Notes: a model not told the origin generated them from the letters alone. Counted from the stretch's first letter, positions 1 through 7,279 are shown. The stretch: DNA of 24,355 nucleotides from an uncultured Dermabacteraceae bacterium (GCA_946223075.1 CAMILZ010000029.1:1-24355), one strand, 5' to 3'. Numbers and translations are program-made.

Positions 1-61
<61 letters not shown>

Positions 62-94
62 AAATCGTCGCGAAAGCCGCAACGGCCCGCGAAC

Positions 95-108
95 CTCATC
101 AACTATAG
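95..108 (-). promoter_or_regulatory. possible promoter -10 for the tRNA-Pro gene
   Basis: On the minus strand a TATAGT hexamer (107-102) lies about 40 bases upstream of the tRNA 5' end, a sensible distance for a short leader. No convincing -35 is seen 16-18 bases further up in this GC-rich stretch. The remaining gap from 62 to 174 shows nothing else except a weak GCCTCA/TGAGGC hairpin (172-185) over the stop codon of the phosphoesterase gene. Confidence 0.35.
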
Positions 109-174
109 CGCCTCGCCTCGCCGCGAAGCGAATCGATGTGGTGTAATCGCCACCACCGTCACGCGAGTGGGGCC

Positions 175-1110
175 TCAGGTGAGGCGAGGCTTGAGCGTGA
201 GGAGCGTGACCTCGGGACGATTCGCAAAGCGCATGTTGTGGAACGGGCTCGCCCCAATACCGCCGCTCACGTGAAGAGGAACCCCGCGGTGATAGCTGAG
301 GCCCTTGGCTTGCGAACGCGGAAGATCGCAATTGGTCACGAGCGCCCCGAAATACGGCAACGCAAGCTGCCCCCCGTGTGTGTGGCCGGCAAAGATCACG
401 TCGCAGCCGTCGTCAACAAACTGATCGAGAACCCGACGGTACGGCGCATGAGTCACGCCAATCTTGAGGGACGCGCGGCCGTCGCGAGGCTCGTGCTTCG
501 CGGCGGGCGGTGGAAACTCGTCGTGCTCGAGGTGCGGGTCGTCAACGCCCACGACCTCGATATCGCAGGCGGGAAGCTCAAACACGGTGCGAGCATTCGA
601 CACGTTGCCCCAGTTGCCGCTCGTGAGGCGCTCGACGAGCCGCTCAACGGGAAGCGGCGGGTTCGGTACCCCGTCCCGGAAATTCTTGGGTCGAGGGTCG
701 CGAAGGAGGTAGCGGAAAACGTTTCGGGGCGTCGCCGCGTATTTGTCGTTCGAGCCGAGGGCCAGAACGCCCGGAAGCTGAAGAAGCGGGGCGATATCGC
801 TCGCGATCGCCTCGATTGCTTCTTCGCTCGCAACGTTATCGCCCGTGTTCACCACGAAATCGGGGTCGAGTGAAGCGAGCGCGCGCAAGAACTCACGCTT
901 TCTGGTTTGCTCGGGAAGCAGGTGCGCATCCGACATGTGGAGAACGCGCACCGGTTCGGTGCCGTGGGGGAGCACGCGGAGGTCGATCTCGCGCACTTCG
1001 AACAGGTTGATCTCAACGTGCCGTGCCCACACGTGCGCGGCGGCAGCGGTTCCGACGGTGGCCAGCGCAAAGGCGCCGCCAAGGACCGCAAGGGGTTTCG
1101 CGCTACTCAC
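175..1110 (-). CDS. Membrane-anchored metallophosphoesterase (calcineurin-like, YkuE/Rv3683 type)
   Basis: A 311-aa calcineurin-like phosphoesterase, a family that hydrolyses phosphoesters with a two-metal centre. Metal-ligand motifs are all present in order: D61-x-H63 (SDAH), G90-D91-N92, the actinobacterial GSND variant at 119-122, TH221 and GHTHGGQ at 242-248. Residues 6-25 form an uncleaved-looking hydrophobic anchor, so the domain is probably outside the membrane; substrate is unknown. The GTG start at 1110 overlaps the stop of the penicillin-binding protein gene by 8 nt (GTGAGTAG) and has GAGGAG about 10 bases upstream. The open frame continues upstream to 1395 but only as an antiphase reading of the PBP tail, so that extension is rejected. 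Pairing with a PonA2-type PBP is conserved in mycobacteria (Rv3683-Rv3682), suggesting an envelope role. Confidence 0.88.
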   Translation of the reverse strand: MSSAKPLAVLGGAFALATVGTAAAAHVWARHVEINLFEVREIDLRVLPHGTEPVRVLHMSDAHLLPEQTRKREFLRALASLDPDFVVNTGDNVASEEAIEAIASDIAPLLQLPGVLALGSNDKYAATPRNVFRYLLRDPRPKNFRDGVPNPPLPVERLVERLTSGNWGNVSNARTVFELPACDIEVVGVDDPHLEHDEFPPPAAKHEPRDGRASLKIGVTHAPYRRVLDQFVDDGCDVIFAGHTHGGQLALPYFGALVTNCDLPRSQAKGLSYHRGVPLHVSGGIGASPFHNMRFANRPEVTLLTLKPRLT

Positions 1111-3568
1111 CGGGGTAGAACTCCTCGTATTCAACGTAGTTGTCGTAATCCGGGTCGCCCGGATACACGTACCTGTACCCAGCCGGTGCCTCCTCGCGCG
1201 CGGGTGCCGGCTCCGGCGCGCTCGCATTCGCTTCGCCCTCATCGGGAGCATTCCCTTGCGGTGCCTCGCTCGGTGCGGGAGCCTGCTCCTGGCTCGGAGC
1301 GGGCTCGGGTGCCGGTGCGGAATCCGGAGCAGAGGTGCCTTCGCCGCCCTCACTCGATCCGCTCGAGTCCGAGGTTTGCGGTGCGCGCTGAACACCCTGC
1401 GGCTTCGGCGGGAACGGAATCGACGGCAAGCCTTCGTGCGCCTTGATCATGAACTCTTGCCACGTGGGGAGGGAAACGGTGCTGCCCCACACGTTGCCGC
1501 GAAGGCGCTCACCATCAACCATGACACCGGTTGGACGCTTGTTGGACGTGGGGTTGCCGAACCACACCGCGGTCGAAAGGTTCTTCGTAAAGCCCACGTA
1601 CCACGTGTGGTATTGGCTACCGGAAGTGCCCGTCTTGCCTCCCGCGTCGTGGCCGGGGATGACCCTGCCCTTACCCGTGCCCTTTGGATCGGAAAGACCC
1701 TGCATGAGGGTCCACGACACCGCGTTCGCCACCTCGGGCTCGATGACCTGCGAGCACTGCGATTTCGTGAACGGAAGCTCCTTGCCGTTGCGGTCTTTCA
1801 CGCTTTCGACCGCTTGCGGCTTGCAGTAGTTGCCCTCCGCCGCGAAAGCAGCGTAAGCAGCCGCCATATTCACCATCGGAATATTGATCTCGCCGATGAC
1901 CTGGGTCGCGGGCGACAGATCCGCACCGAAAATGTCGTTGACGGGCTTTTTCTTGTTCTCGGGGAGCGCATCATTCCAATTGCCGGGGATCGCGCCGAGC
2001 GCACGCGTTGTTTCCGCGATGCTGCACAGGTCGGTGCGGAGCGCGATATTGGCATAGGCGGTGTTGATGGAGAATTTGGTGGCGTCGAGAACGCTCATGC
2101 GGCCGTGGATATCCCGGCCCGCATCCTTGAGCCTCCAGCCCGAGGCCTCGCGCCACTTGCCGTGGCGAAGGCATTTCGCGGGGAAGTTATTGAACGTGTT
2201 CGAGCCGCGCCCCACGGTGTCCCAAATCGAGCCGCCGTCGCTCAGGAAGGTCGTGAGCACGAAAGCCTTGAAGGTTGACCCCACCGGGAAGCCGTTGCCG
2301 CCACCCAGATACTTCGGCGCCGTGTAGTTGAGCGAGGTTTCGCCTGGCTTCGCATCCTTGTAGGGGTTGAAGGTGCGATTTTGCGCCATGACGCGAATCT
2401 TGCCGGAGCCCGGCTCCACGCTCACAATGGCGTGGCCGAAGCCCGACTCCGAATCGGCCGGAACCTTGCGGTTGACGATCTCTTCCGCCGTCTGTTGCCG
2501 CGCGGGATCGAGGGTCGTCTTGATCGTGAGGCCGCCACCGTAGAGGAGCTTGCGTCGATCTTCCTTCGTTTTACCGAAGGCGGGATCGTTGAGGAGAGAG
2601 CGAGTCACGTAGTCACAGAAGAACCCACTTCCGCCCGCGGTCGAGCAACCCGCGCGAGCATCGGTTACCTTGAGCATGTCCTCGATGGGCTGATTCTTCG
2701 CGGCTTCGTACTCCTCATCGTTGATGTACTTGAGCTGGTGCATATCGTAAAGCACCTGGTTGCGTCTCTTGAGGGCATTTTTCGGGTGCTTAACCGGGTC
2801 GTTGCCGTTCGGCGAGTTTGTAATGCCAGCGAGCAGAGCCGCCTCGCCAGGTGTGAGGTCAGCGGCACTCTTCGAGAAGTAGTGCTGCGCCGCGGTCTCT
2901 ACCCCGTACTGGGAAGGCCCGAACTGCGCGACGTTGAGGTAGCCGTTGAGGATCTCGTCCTTACTCCACTTCTTTTCGAGGGAGATCGCGATCTTAGCCT
3001 CGCGGAGCTTCCTGATGAGCGAGGATTCGGTTGCGGCCTGGATTGCCTCATCGTCGCCGCGCTGGAAGGCGTCCATGAGCAGGGCGTTCTTCACGTATTG
3101 CTGCGTGAGGGTCGAGCCACCCTGAAGGCTATTGCCCGCGAGGTTCGACGCGAGCGCACGGAACGTGCCCTGGGGATCGAAGCCGTTGTGCTGATAGAAG
3201 CGGCGATCCTCAATGGCGACCACGGCGTGCTGAAGATCGTCATCGATCTCGTCGAGCGGCACCATGATGCGGTTTTCGGAGTAGAACGTCGCGAGCAGGC
3301 TGCCGTCGGCGGCTTCGATGCGCGAGGCCTCGTTGAGCGGCGCGACATCGAGCTCGCTCGGAAGCGAATTGAACAGGTTCACGCCATCCTTCGCGGCGGC
3401 CGACATCGCGGTCACGACCGGGAGGAAGAAGGCGGCGAGCAAAACGCCCGCGAGGGCACACACGGCGACCAAGCCGCCCACGCCCGTGAGCGCCTGGGTA
3501 AGAGTGGTGGTCGGTTCGCTCGGATTGGAACGGACCAATGGCTCCTGCTGAGACTCTGGCATGCTCAC
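1103..3568 (-). CDS. ponA2: Bifunctional class A penicillin-binding protein (GT51 transglycosylase plus transpeptidase)
   Basis: An 821-aa peptidoglycan synthase that polymerises lipid II and cross-links stem peptides at the outer membrane face. A short cytoplasmic tail is followed by a membrane segment at about 26-55. The glycosyltransferase 51 domain shows EDRRFYQHNGFD (120-131, catalytic Glu120) and GGSTLTQQ (150-157). The transpeptidase domain has SxxK (S431-K434), SxN (S500-N502) and KTG (645-647). After about residue 720 comes a Pro/Ala/Glu/Ser-rich low-complexity stretch and an acidic tyrosine-rich end; I see no PASTA domain, unlike mycobacterial PonA2. GTG at 3568 and ATG at 3562 are both possible starts. 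It lies divergent to whiB and overlaps the phosphoesterase gene, the same order as Rv3683-ponA2-whiB4, which is why the PonA2 name is preferred over PonA1. Confidence 0.93.
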   Translation of the reverse strand: MSMPESQQEPLVRSNPSEPTTTLTQALTGVGGLVAVCALAGVLLAAFFLPVVTAMSAAAKDGVNLFNSLPSELDVAPLNEASRIEAADGSLLATFYSENRIMVPLDEIDDDLQHAVVAIEDRRFYQHNGFDPQGTFRALASNLAGNSLQGGSTLTQQYVKNALLMDAFQRGDDEAIQAATESSLIRKLREAKIAISLEKKWSKDEILNGYLNVAQFGPSQYGVETAAQHYFSKSAADLTPGEAALLAGITNSPNGNDPVKHPKNALKRRNQVLYDMHQLKYINDEEYEAAKNQPIEDMLKVTDARAGCSTAGGSGFFCDYVTRSLLNDPAFGKTKEDRRKLLYGGGLTIKTTLDPARQQTAEEIVNRKVPADSESGFGHAIVSVEPGSGKIRVMAQNRTFNPYKDAKPGETSLNYTAPKYLGGGNGFPVGSTFKAFVLTTFLSDGGSIWDTVGRGSNTFNNFPAKCLRHGKWREASGWRLKDAGRDIHGRMSVLDATKFSINTAYANIALRTDLCSIAETTRALGAIPGNWNDALPENKKKPVNDIFGADLSPATQVIGEINIPMVNMAAAYAAFAAEGNYCKPQAVESVKDRNGKELPFTKSQCSQVIEPEVANAVSWTLMQGLSDPKGTGKGRVIPGHDAGGKTGTSGSQYHTWYVGFTKNLSTAVWFGNPTSNKRPTGVMVDGERLRGNVWGSTVSLPTWQEFMIKAHEGLPSIPFPPKPQGVQRAPQTSDSSGSSEGGEGTSAPDSAPAPEPAPSQEQAPAPSEAPQGNAPDEGEANASAPEPAPAREEAPAGYRYVYPGDPDYDNYVEYEEFYPGE

Positions 3569-3609
3569 ACCCTACTAAGGTGGGCGCGCGAAGGGCAGTA
3601 GCCCCCGTG

Positions 3610-3657
3610 TGAAAGTTGTGCGGAGAAGCCAGAATTGGGGGTCGCGTCACACTTTCA
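3610..3657. promoter_or_regulatory. Inverted repeat in the ponA2-whiB divergent promoter region
   Basis: TGAAAGT at 3610-3616 is mirrored by ACTTTCA at 3651-3657, and GTGTGA/TCACAC just outside and inside these arms extends the symmetry in shifted form. The pair sits between two divergent genes and the right arm falls between the -35 and -10 candidates of whiB, so it could bind a regulator of either gene. No known consensus is matched; the call is by symmetry and position only. Confidence 0.3.
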
Positions 3658-3664
3658 TTAGTAT
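3635..3664 (+). promoter_or_regulatory. Candidate promoter for the whiB operon
   Basis: TTGGGG (3635-3640) and TAGTAT (3659-3664) are separated by 18 bases and lie 46 bases before the chosen whiB start, giving a leader of about 40 nt. This is the best sigma-70-like pair in the divergent region. The -10 is good, the -35 is only partial. Confidence 0.45.
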
Positions 3665-3710
3665 GGAGCCACGCCAAAATTCGAAGAGAGCCATTTCGGG
3701 AGGTGTGACA

Positions 3711-4016
3711 GTGAGCGTGAGCAGTGTTGACACGATTCACGACGCGCGCCATTGGGCATCGCAGGGCGCGTGCGCGAGCCTCAATCCGGAAGAATTTTTT
3801 GTACAGGGCGCCGATCAACACAAGGCCAAAGTAGTGTGCCGGTCATGCCCGGTTCTCAACCTCTGCCTCGCGGATGCCCTCGATAACCGGATCGAGTTTG
3901 GCGTGTGGGGTGGCATGACCGAACGTGAGCGCCGCCGCCTTCTACGCGAAAATCCCACGATCACGTCGTGGCTTCCCGTGCTCGAGAACCGGAAAGGTTC
4001 AAGCGATCGCAGCTAA
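3711..4016 (+). CDS. WhiB-family iron-sulfur transcriptional regulator
   Basis: A 101-aa WhiB-like protein, a family unique to actinobacteria and their phages that holds a [4Fe-4S] cluster responding to oxygen or nitric oxide and controls transcription, often through the principal sigma factor. The four cluster cysteines are C21, C43, C46 and C52 (C-x2-C-x5-C), followed by the GVWGG turn at 64-68 and a basic helix with RERRRLL. The GTG at 3711 is chosen because GGGAGG lies about 7 bases upstream and because the frame further up to 3609 lacks family similarity. Neighbourhood (divergent from a PonA2-type PBP, followed by DUF4177, RidA and beta-lactamase-fold genes) matches whiB4 of M. tuberculosis; orthology is inferred from position and not proven. 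Confidence 0.92.
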   Translation: MSVSSVDTIHDARHWASQGACASLNPEEFFVQGADQHKAKVVCRSCPVLNLCLADALDNRIEFGVWGGMTERERRRLLRENPTITSWLPVLENRKGSSDRS

Positions 4017-4025
4017 GCTGGGAGC

Positions 4026-4202
4026 ATGGCTACGATTCAGAAGTGGGAATACCTCACGACACCGCTGCTCATCCACAACACCAAGGCGATCCTGGACAAT
4101 TTCGGCTCCGATGGCTGGGAGCTTGTCCAGGTCATCCAGGGTCCGCAGGGCCCAGAGTCTCTCGTCGCGTACTTCAAGCGACCCCTAAATGAAGGAGCCT
4201 GA
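4026..4202 (+). CDS. DUF4177 domain small protein (58 aa)
   Basis: A 58-aa open frame from ATG 4026 to TGA 4202. The pattern is that of DUF4177: an N-terminal KWEYLTTPLL strand, a helix starting NTKAILDNFG, the hallmark DGWELVQV, and a closing strand VAYFKRP. Function is unknown in the family. It begins 9 bases after the whiB stop with a GGGAG motif close to its ATG, and its stop is 6 bases before the RidA start, so it belongs to the whiB operon. M. tuberculosis carries an equivalent small gene (Rv3678A, from memory) at the same place. Tight spacing on both sides and the hallmark motif make a spurious frame unlikely. Confidence 0.85.
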   Translation: MATIQKWEYLTTPLLIHNTKAILDNFGSDGWELVQVIQGPQGPESLVAYFKRPLNEGA

Positions 4203-4208
4203 TTTCTC

Positions 4209-4670
4209 ATGAGCACCGTTGAACAGAAGCTGAGCGAACGCGGCCTTGCCTTGTCCGAGGTGGCAAAGCCCGTTGCCGCATATGTTCCCGCCGTCGTGAC
4301 GGAGAACTATGTGCAGACCTCCGGTCAGCTCCCCCTCGTGGGCGGGAAGCTCGAGGTCACCGGCAAGGTGGGCGCCGAGGTCGATGCCGAGACCGCGAAG
4401 AAGGAAGCCGAGAAGGCGACGCTCAACGCTCTCGCCGCGATCAAGGCGCAGATTGGCGACCTCGATCGCATCACGCGCGTCGTGAAGGTCACCGGTTACG
4501 TGGCTTCGGCTCCCGAATTCACGGCGCAGCCGGGCGTGATTAACGGTGCGAGCGAACTGCTCGGCGAGGTGCTCGGTGAGGCGGGCTCCCATTCGCGAGC
4601 TGCCGTCGGCGTTGCCGCGCTCCCGCTAGATGCCGCCGTGGAGATCGACCTCCTCGTGGAGTTCCGCTAA
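4209..4670 (+). CDS. RidA-family protein (YjgF/YER057c/UK114 superfamily)
   Basis: A 153-aa protein of the longer RidA subfamily (Rv3678c type). Classical RidA proteins are cytoplasmic trimers that hydrolyse reactive enamine/imine intermediates made by PLP enzymes. The N-terminal SSGQLPL-like strand (QTSGQLPLVGGKL, 36-48), the middle helix with DLDRITRVVKVTGYV and the C-terminal VAALP...VEIDLLVEF strand are present. Arg130 lies where the substrate-carboxylate arginine of active RidA (R105 type) sits, so deaminase activity is possible, though the long subfamily is poorly characterised. GAAGGAG lies about 11 bases before the ATG. It is the third gene of the whiB operon and ends 2 bases before the next ATG, implying translational coupling. 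Confidence 0.9.
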   Translation: MSTVEQKLSERGLALSEVAKPVAAYVPAVVTENYVQTSGQLPLVGGKLEVTGKVGAEVDAETAKKEAEKATLNALAAIKAQIGDLDRITRVVKVTGYVASAPEFTAQPGVINGASELLGEVLGEAGSHSRAAVGVAALPLDAAVEIDLLVEFR

Positions 4671-4672
4671 CG

Positions 4673-5521
4673 ATGAACCGCGTGCCCGATTCTTCCGGCG
4701 TGCAGCTTTCGTGGGTGCTCGCCCCGAATGCAGGGCCGCGAACGCTTGACGGCACGCGCACGTATATCTTTACCGCGGAGCGCACCGTGTGGATCGTTGA
4801 TCCCGGTCCCGCGGTGCGCGAGCACGCGCAAGCGGTCGTCGATGCCGTCGTCGCCACCGGCGCGCGGCGCGTGGGCGGCATCATCGTGACCCACCACCAC
4901 GAGGGGCACACCGGGGCAACATCGATGGTGAGGCGAGCCCTGAGCTCCGCAACCGGCATCACGGTTCCGCTGTGGGCCGCCGAACCTTCCCTCGTGCCCG
5001 GCGCGGCACACGTACCGAGTGAAATCTCGCTCGATGGCCGAGTCGTCGCCGATGTCATCCACCTCCCGGGGCACACCGCCGATTCACTCGGGCTGCTCCT
5101 TGAGGACGGCAAGTTCCTCACGGGCGACACCCTTCTCACCGGCGCGCCTACCGTCGTGGGGGAGGATTGCACTCTTCACGAGTACCTCCAGTGCCTCAAC
5201 ATCATTCGCGTGATGTGCATGGACGGGCGCATCTCTGGCCTCTACCCGGGGCATGGTGAACCGATCGAGGCTCCTCATGAGGCACTCGTCGCCTCCCAGG
5301 AGGCCCTCGCTCACCGGCACGAAAGGCTCGAGCAAGTGCGGAACGCGCGTGGGCGCGGGATTCTCACGGTGAGGCGCATATTCGAAGAAATCTACGGCGA
5401 CGAGTTCGCGGCCTTGCGCGAAAAGGGTGCGAGCGTGGACGACCTCGAGATCTTCCGCGACGGGTCCGAACGCAATATTCGCGCAGCGCTCGAATACATC
5501 ACGGGCACGGACCGCAGCTAA
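4673..5521 (+). CDS. Metallo-beta-lactamase-fold hydrolase with altered zinc motif (Rv3677c-like)
   Basis: A 282-aa MBL-fold protein of the LACTB2/Rv3677c type, a group with hydrolase or RNase activity; substrate here is unknown. Ligand motifs in order: H74-x-H76-x-G78-H79 within THHHEGHTG, H134 in LPGHT, D152 in TGDT and H194 in YPGHG. The usual HxHxDH aspartate, a zinc-2 ligand and proton shuttle, is glycine (G78), with Glu77 just before it. A winged C-terminal region (about 200-282) with predicted helices follows, as in LACTB2-like enzymes. ATG 4673 is 2 bases after the RidA stop. It is the last gene of the operon and faces crp across a strong hairpin. Confidence 0.88.
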   Translation: MNRVPDSSGVQLSWVLAPNAGPRTLDGTRTYIFTAERTVWIVDPGPAVREHAQAVVDAVVATGARRVGGIIVTHHHEGHTGATSMVRRALSSATGITVPLWAAEPSLVPGAAHVPSEISLDGRVVADVIHLPGHTADSLGLLLEDGKFLTGDTLLTGAPTVVGEDCTLHEYLQCLNIIRVMCMDGRISGLYPGHGEPIEAPHEALVASQEALAHRHERLEQVRNARGRGILTVRRIFEEIYGDEFAALREKGASVDDLEIFRDGSERNIRAALEYITGTDRS

Positions 5522-5547
5522 CGCGTTAGGTCGCCTCGGGCGCATAG

Positions 5548-5593
5548 AAGAAGGAAGGGAGCGAACCTGCTTGGGTTCGCTCCCTTCCTTCTT
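5548..5593. terminator. Bidirectional terminator between the MBL gene and crp
   Basis: A perfect 20-bp inverted repeat (arms 5548-5567 and 5574-5593) with a 6-base loop TGCTTG. The stem is GC-rich near the loop, with A/G runs on the left arm and C/T runs on the right, giving pyrimidine-rich tracts on both transcripts. It lies 27 bases after the MBL stop and 22 bases after the crp stop, so it can end both convergent transcription units. Confidence 0.9.
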
Positions 5594-5615
5594 TCGTTGT
5601 GCGGTATGTGCTTCT

Positions 5616-6293
5616 TTAGCGTGCGCGGCGGCGCAGGCGCTCGATGTCGAGAAGCAGCACGGCGCGGGCCTCGAGGCGGATCCAGTTGCGGTGCGCGAAG
5701 TCGGCGAGAGCCTTGTTCACGGTCTCGCGCGAGGCGCCCACGAGCTGTGCGAGCTCCTCCTGCGTGAGGCCGTGGGAGACCATGATGCCCTCATCGCTCT
5801 GGCGGCCGAAGCGCTGAGCGAGATCGAGGAGGTTCTTCGCGACGCGACCGGGGACATCCGCGAACACGAGGTCCGCGAGCGAGTCGTTGGTCTTGCGCAG
5901 GCGGCGAGCGAGCGAAGCGAGGAGGTGGCGGGCCACCTCGGGACGCTGGGCGAGCACGCGGTACAGGTCCTGCTGGGAGAGCGAGTAGAGGGTCGTCTCG
6001 GCAACGGCGGTTGCCGTCGCGTTACGCGGGGCCGGGTCGAAAAGCGAAAGCTCGCCGAGGGTCTCGCCCGGGCCGAGCACGGCGAGAAGGTTCTCGCGGC
6101 CATCGCCCGAAGCGTGGCCAACCTTGACCTTGCCGCTCGCGATGATGAAGAGGCGATCGCCCTGGTCGCCCTCGCGGAACACGACAGAGCCGCGGTGGAA
6201 GTCCTCCTGAGTCATCGAGTCGAGGACAGCCTGCTTGCCGTCGTCATCGAGCGCGGCAAAGAGCGGTGCTGAACGAACGATGTTCTCGTCCAC
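5616..6293 (-). CDS. crp: Crp/Fnr-family transcriptional regulator (CRP/GlxR type)
   Basis: A 225-aa global regulator. The cyclic-nucleotide-binding barrel occupies about 10-125 and contains the phosphate-binding cassette GETLGELSLF...PRNATATA (GE at 80-81, Arg90), as in cAMP-binding Crp/GlxR proteins. A dimerisation helix follows and then the winged helix-turn-helix at about 165-190 (TQEELAQLVGASRETVNKAL). GTG at 6293 is chosen because AGGAGG lies about 5 bases upstream; the open frame continues to 7355 but only antisense to nth. It is divergent from nth and convergent with the MBL gene, matching Rv3677c-Rv3676(crp)-Rv3674c(nth). A CRP-like palindrome overlaps its own promoter, suggesting autoregulation. 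Confidence 0.94.
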   Translation of the reverse strand: MDENIVRSAPLFAALDDDGKQAVLDSMTQEDFHRGSVVFREGDQGDRLFIIASGKVKVGHASGDGRENLLAVLGPGETLGELSLFDPAPRNATATAVAETTLYSLSQQDLYRVLAQRPEVARHLLASLARRLRKTNDSLADLVFADVPGRVAKNLLDLAQRFGRQSDEGIMVSHGLTQEELAQLVGASRETVNKALADFAHRNWIRLEARAVLLLDIERLRRRAR

Positions 6294-6314
6294 GGTTCCT
6301 CCTGTGGTTGCGCT

Positions 6315-6351
6315 GGTATAGCGGAAATTTTGGGGTGTGCCATGCGCACAC
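6315..6351 (-). promoter_or_regulatory. crp promoter with CRP-like operator palindrome
   Basis: On the minus strand TATACC (6320-6315) is a good -10 and TGGCAC, 16 bases further up, a fair -35. Overlapping the -35 is a perfect inverted repeat GTGTGC-CATGC-GCACAC (6335-6351). It resembles the TGTGA-N6-TCACA sites of Crp/GlxR but the inner spacer is one base shorter and the fifth base differs. Position suggests repression of crp by its own product or by another family member. Confidence 0.5.
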
Positions 6352-6367
6352 GCGTACTCCTTAACTC

Positions 6368-6373
6368 TAATAC
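6368..6373 (+). promoter_or_regulatory. -10 element placing nth on a leaderless transcript
   Basis: TAATAC ends 7 bases before the GTG at 6381. That spacing would put the transcription start at the start codon, a common leaderless arrangement in actinobacteria, and no Shine-Dalgarno is seen in front of either candidate nth start. The -35 region is not recognisable. Confidence 0.35.
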
Positions 6374-6380
6374 CTGATCC

Positions 6381-7142
6381 GTGACGAGGCCTACAGAAAA
6401 CCCGAAACTTCCTGCGCAGTTTCTGCGTGAGCGGACACGAGTGCACAATGAAAGCATGAATCTGGGACCGAAGGACCACGCAATTCCCGCGGTGACGTGC
6501 GTCGACGCGGAGCTCGCGCAGCTCTATCCCGACGCGGAGTGCGAGCTCGATTTTTCGTCGGCATTCGAGCTGCTCGTCGCGACCGTGCTTTCGGCGCAAA
6601 CGACCGATGTGCGCGTCAATGCCGTAACGCCCGAACTCTTCGACCGCTGGCCGAACCCCCACGCGATGGCCGCCGCACCCGAGGACGAACTCGAGTCCGT
6701 GCTTCGCCCTCTCGGCATGGCGGCGCGCCGCGCTCGCCACGTGCAGGAACTCTCCTCGCGGCTCGACCGCGACTTCGGTGGCGAGGTTCCCGACGACCAC
6801 GAAGCACTCGAATCGCTCGCGGGCGTCGGCCGGAAAACCGCGCACGTCGTGCGAGGGACGTGGTTCGGCCACTCGCTCCTCACGGTCGACACGCACGTGG
6901 GCCGGCTCGCGCGCAGACTCGGTTGGAGCGAAAGCACCGCTCCGCGCACGGTCGAGCGGGATGTGGTGGCACGTACCGAGTCCGACGGTTGCCGCGACGA
7001 CGTTGATCTCACGATGCTTTCGCACCGGCTGATCTTCCACGGGAGGAACCTCTGCACGGCACGAAAGCCCGCGTGTGGTGAATGCCCGCTCGCCACGCTC
7101 GAGGTGCCCTGCCCGAGCGCATTCAAGGACGAGGCGACATGA
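6381..7142 (+). CDS. nth: Endonuclease III (DNA glycosylase/AP lyase)
   Basis: Base-excision repair enzyme that removes oxidised pyrimidines and cleaves the abasic site. With the GTG at 6381 it has 253 aa. LSAQTTD (71-77), the helix-hairpin-helix LAGVGRKTA with catalytic Lys152, and VDTHVGRLARRLGW with catalytic Asp170 are all present. Four cluster cysteines follow (C225, C232, C235, C244); the last spacing is 8 residues, against 5 in E. coli Nth. Homologues usually begin about 45 residues before LSAQ, which fits the ATG at 6456 (228 aa) better, but that ATG also lacks a ribosome site whereas 6381 sits correctly behind a -10 for leaderless translation. The start is therefore open. Adjacent to crp as in mycobacteria. 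Confidence 0.93.
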   Translation: MTRPTENPKLPAQFLRERTRVHNESMNLGPKDHAIPAVTCVDAELAQLYPDAECELDFSSAFELLVATVLSAQTTDVRVNAVTPELFDRWPNPHAMAAAPEDELESVLRPLGMAARRARHVQELSSRLDRDFGGEVPDDHEALESLAGVGRKTAHVVRGTWFGHSLLTVDTHVGRLARRLGWSESTAPRTVERDVVARTESDGCRDDVDLTMLSHRLIFHGRNLCTARKPACGECPLATLEVPCPSAFKDEAT

Positions 7143-7279
7143 GCGACGCGAGCTGAAGGGGCGGCGGAGCGAGGCAAGCGTCGGACCCAAAACCCACCCG
7201 CGCACTCCCGCGCACCCCGGCAAGGTGAGCTGTGCGGTAAGGAAGGTTGCCGCTCTTTTCCCCGGTGGAGCGCTCGCGG

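Noticed and set aside
3609..3710. Longer whiB start
   Set aside because: The extra codons cover the promoter and the inverted repeat, and the GTG at 3711 has GGGAGG in front and gives the usual family length.
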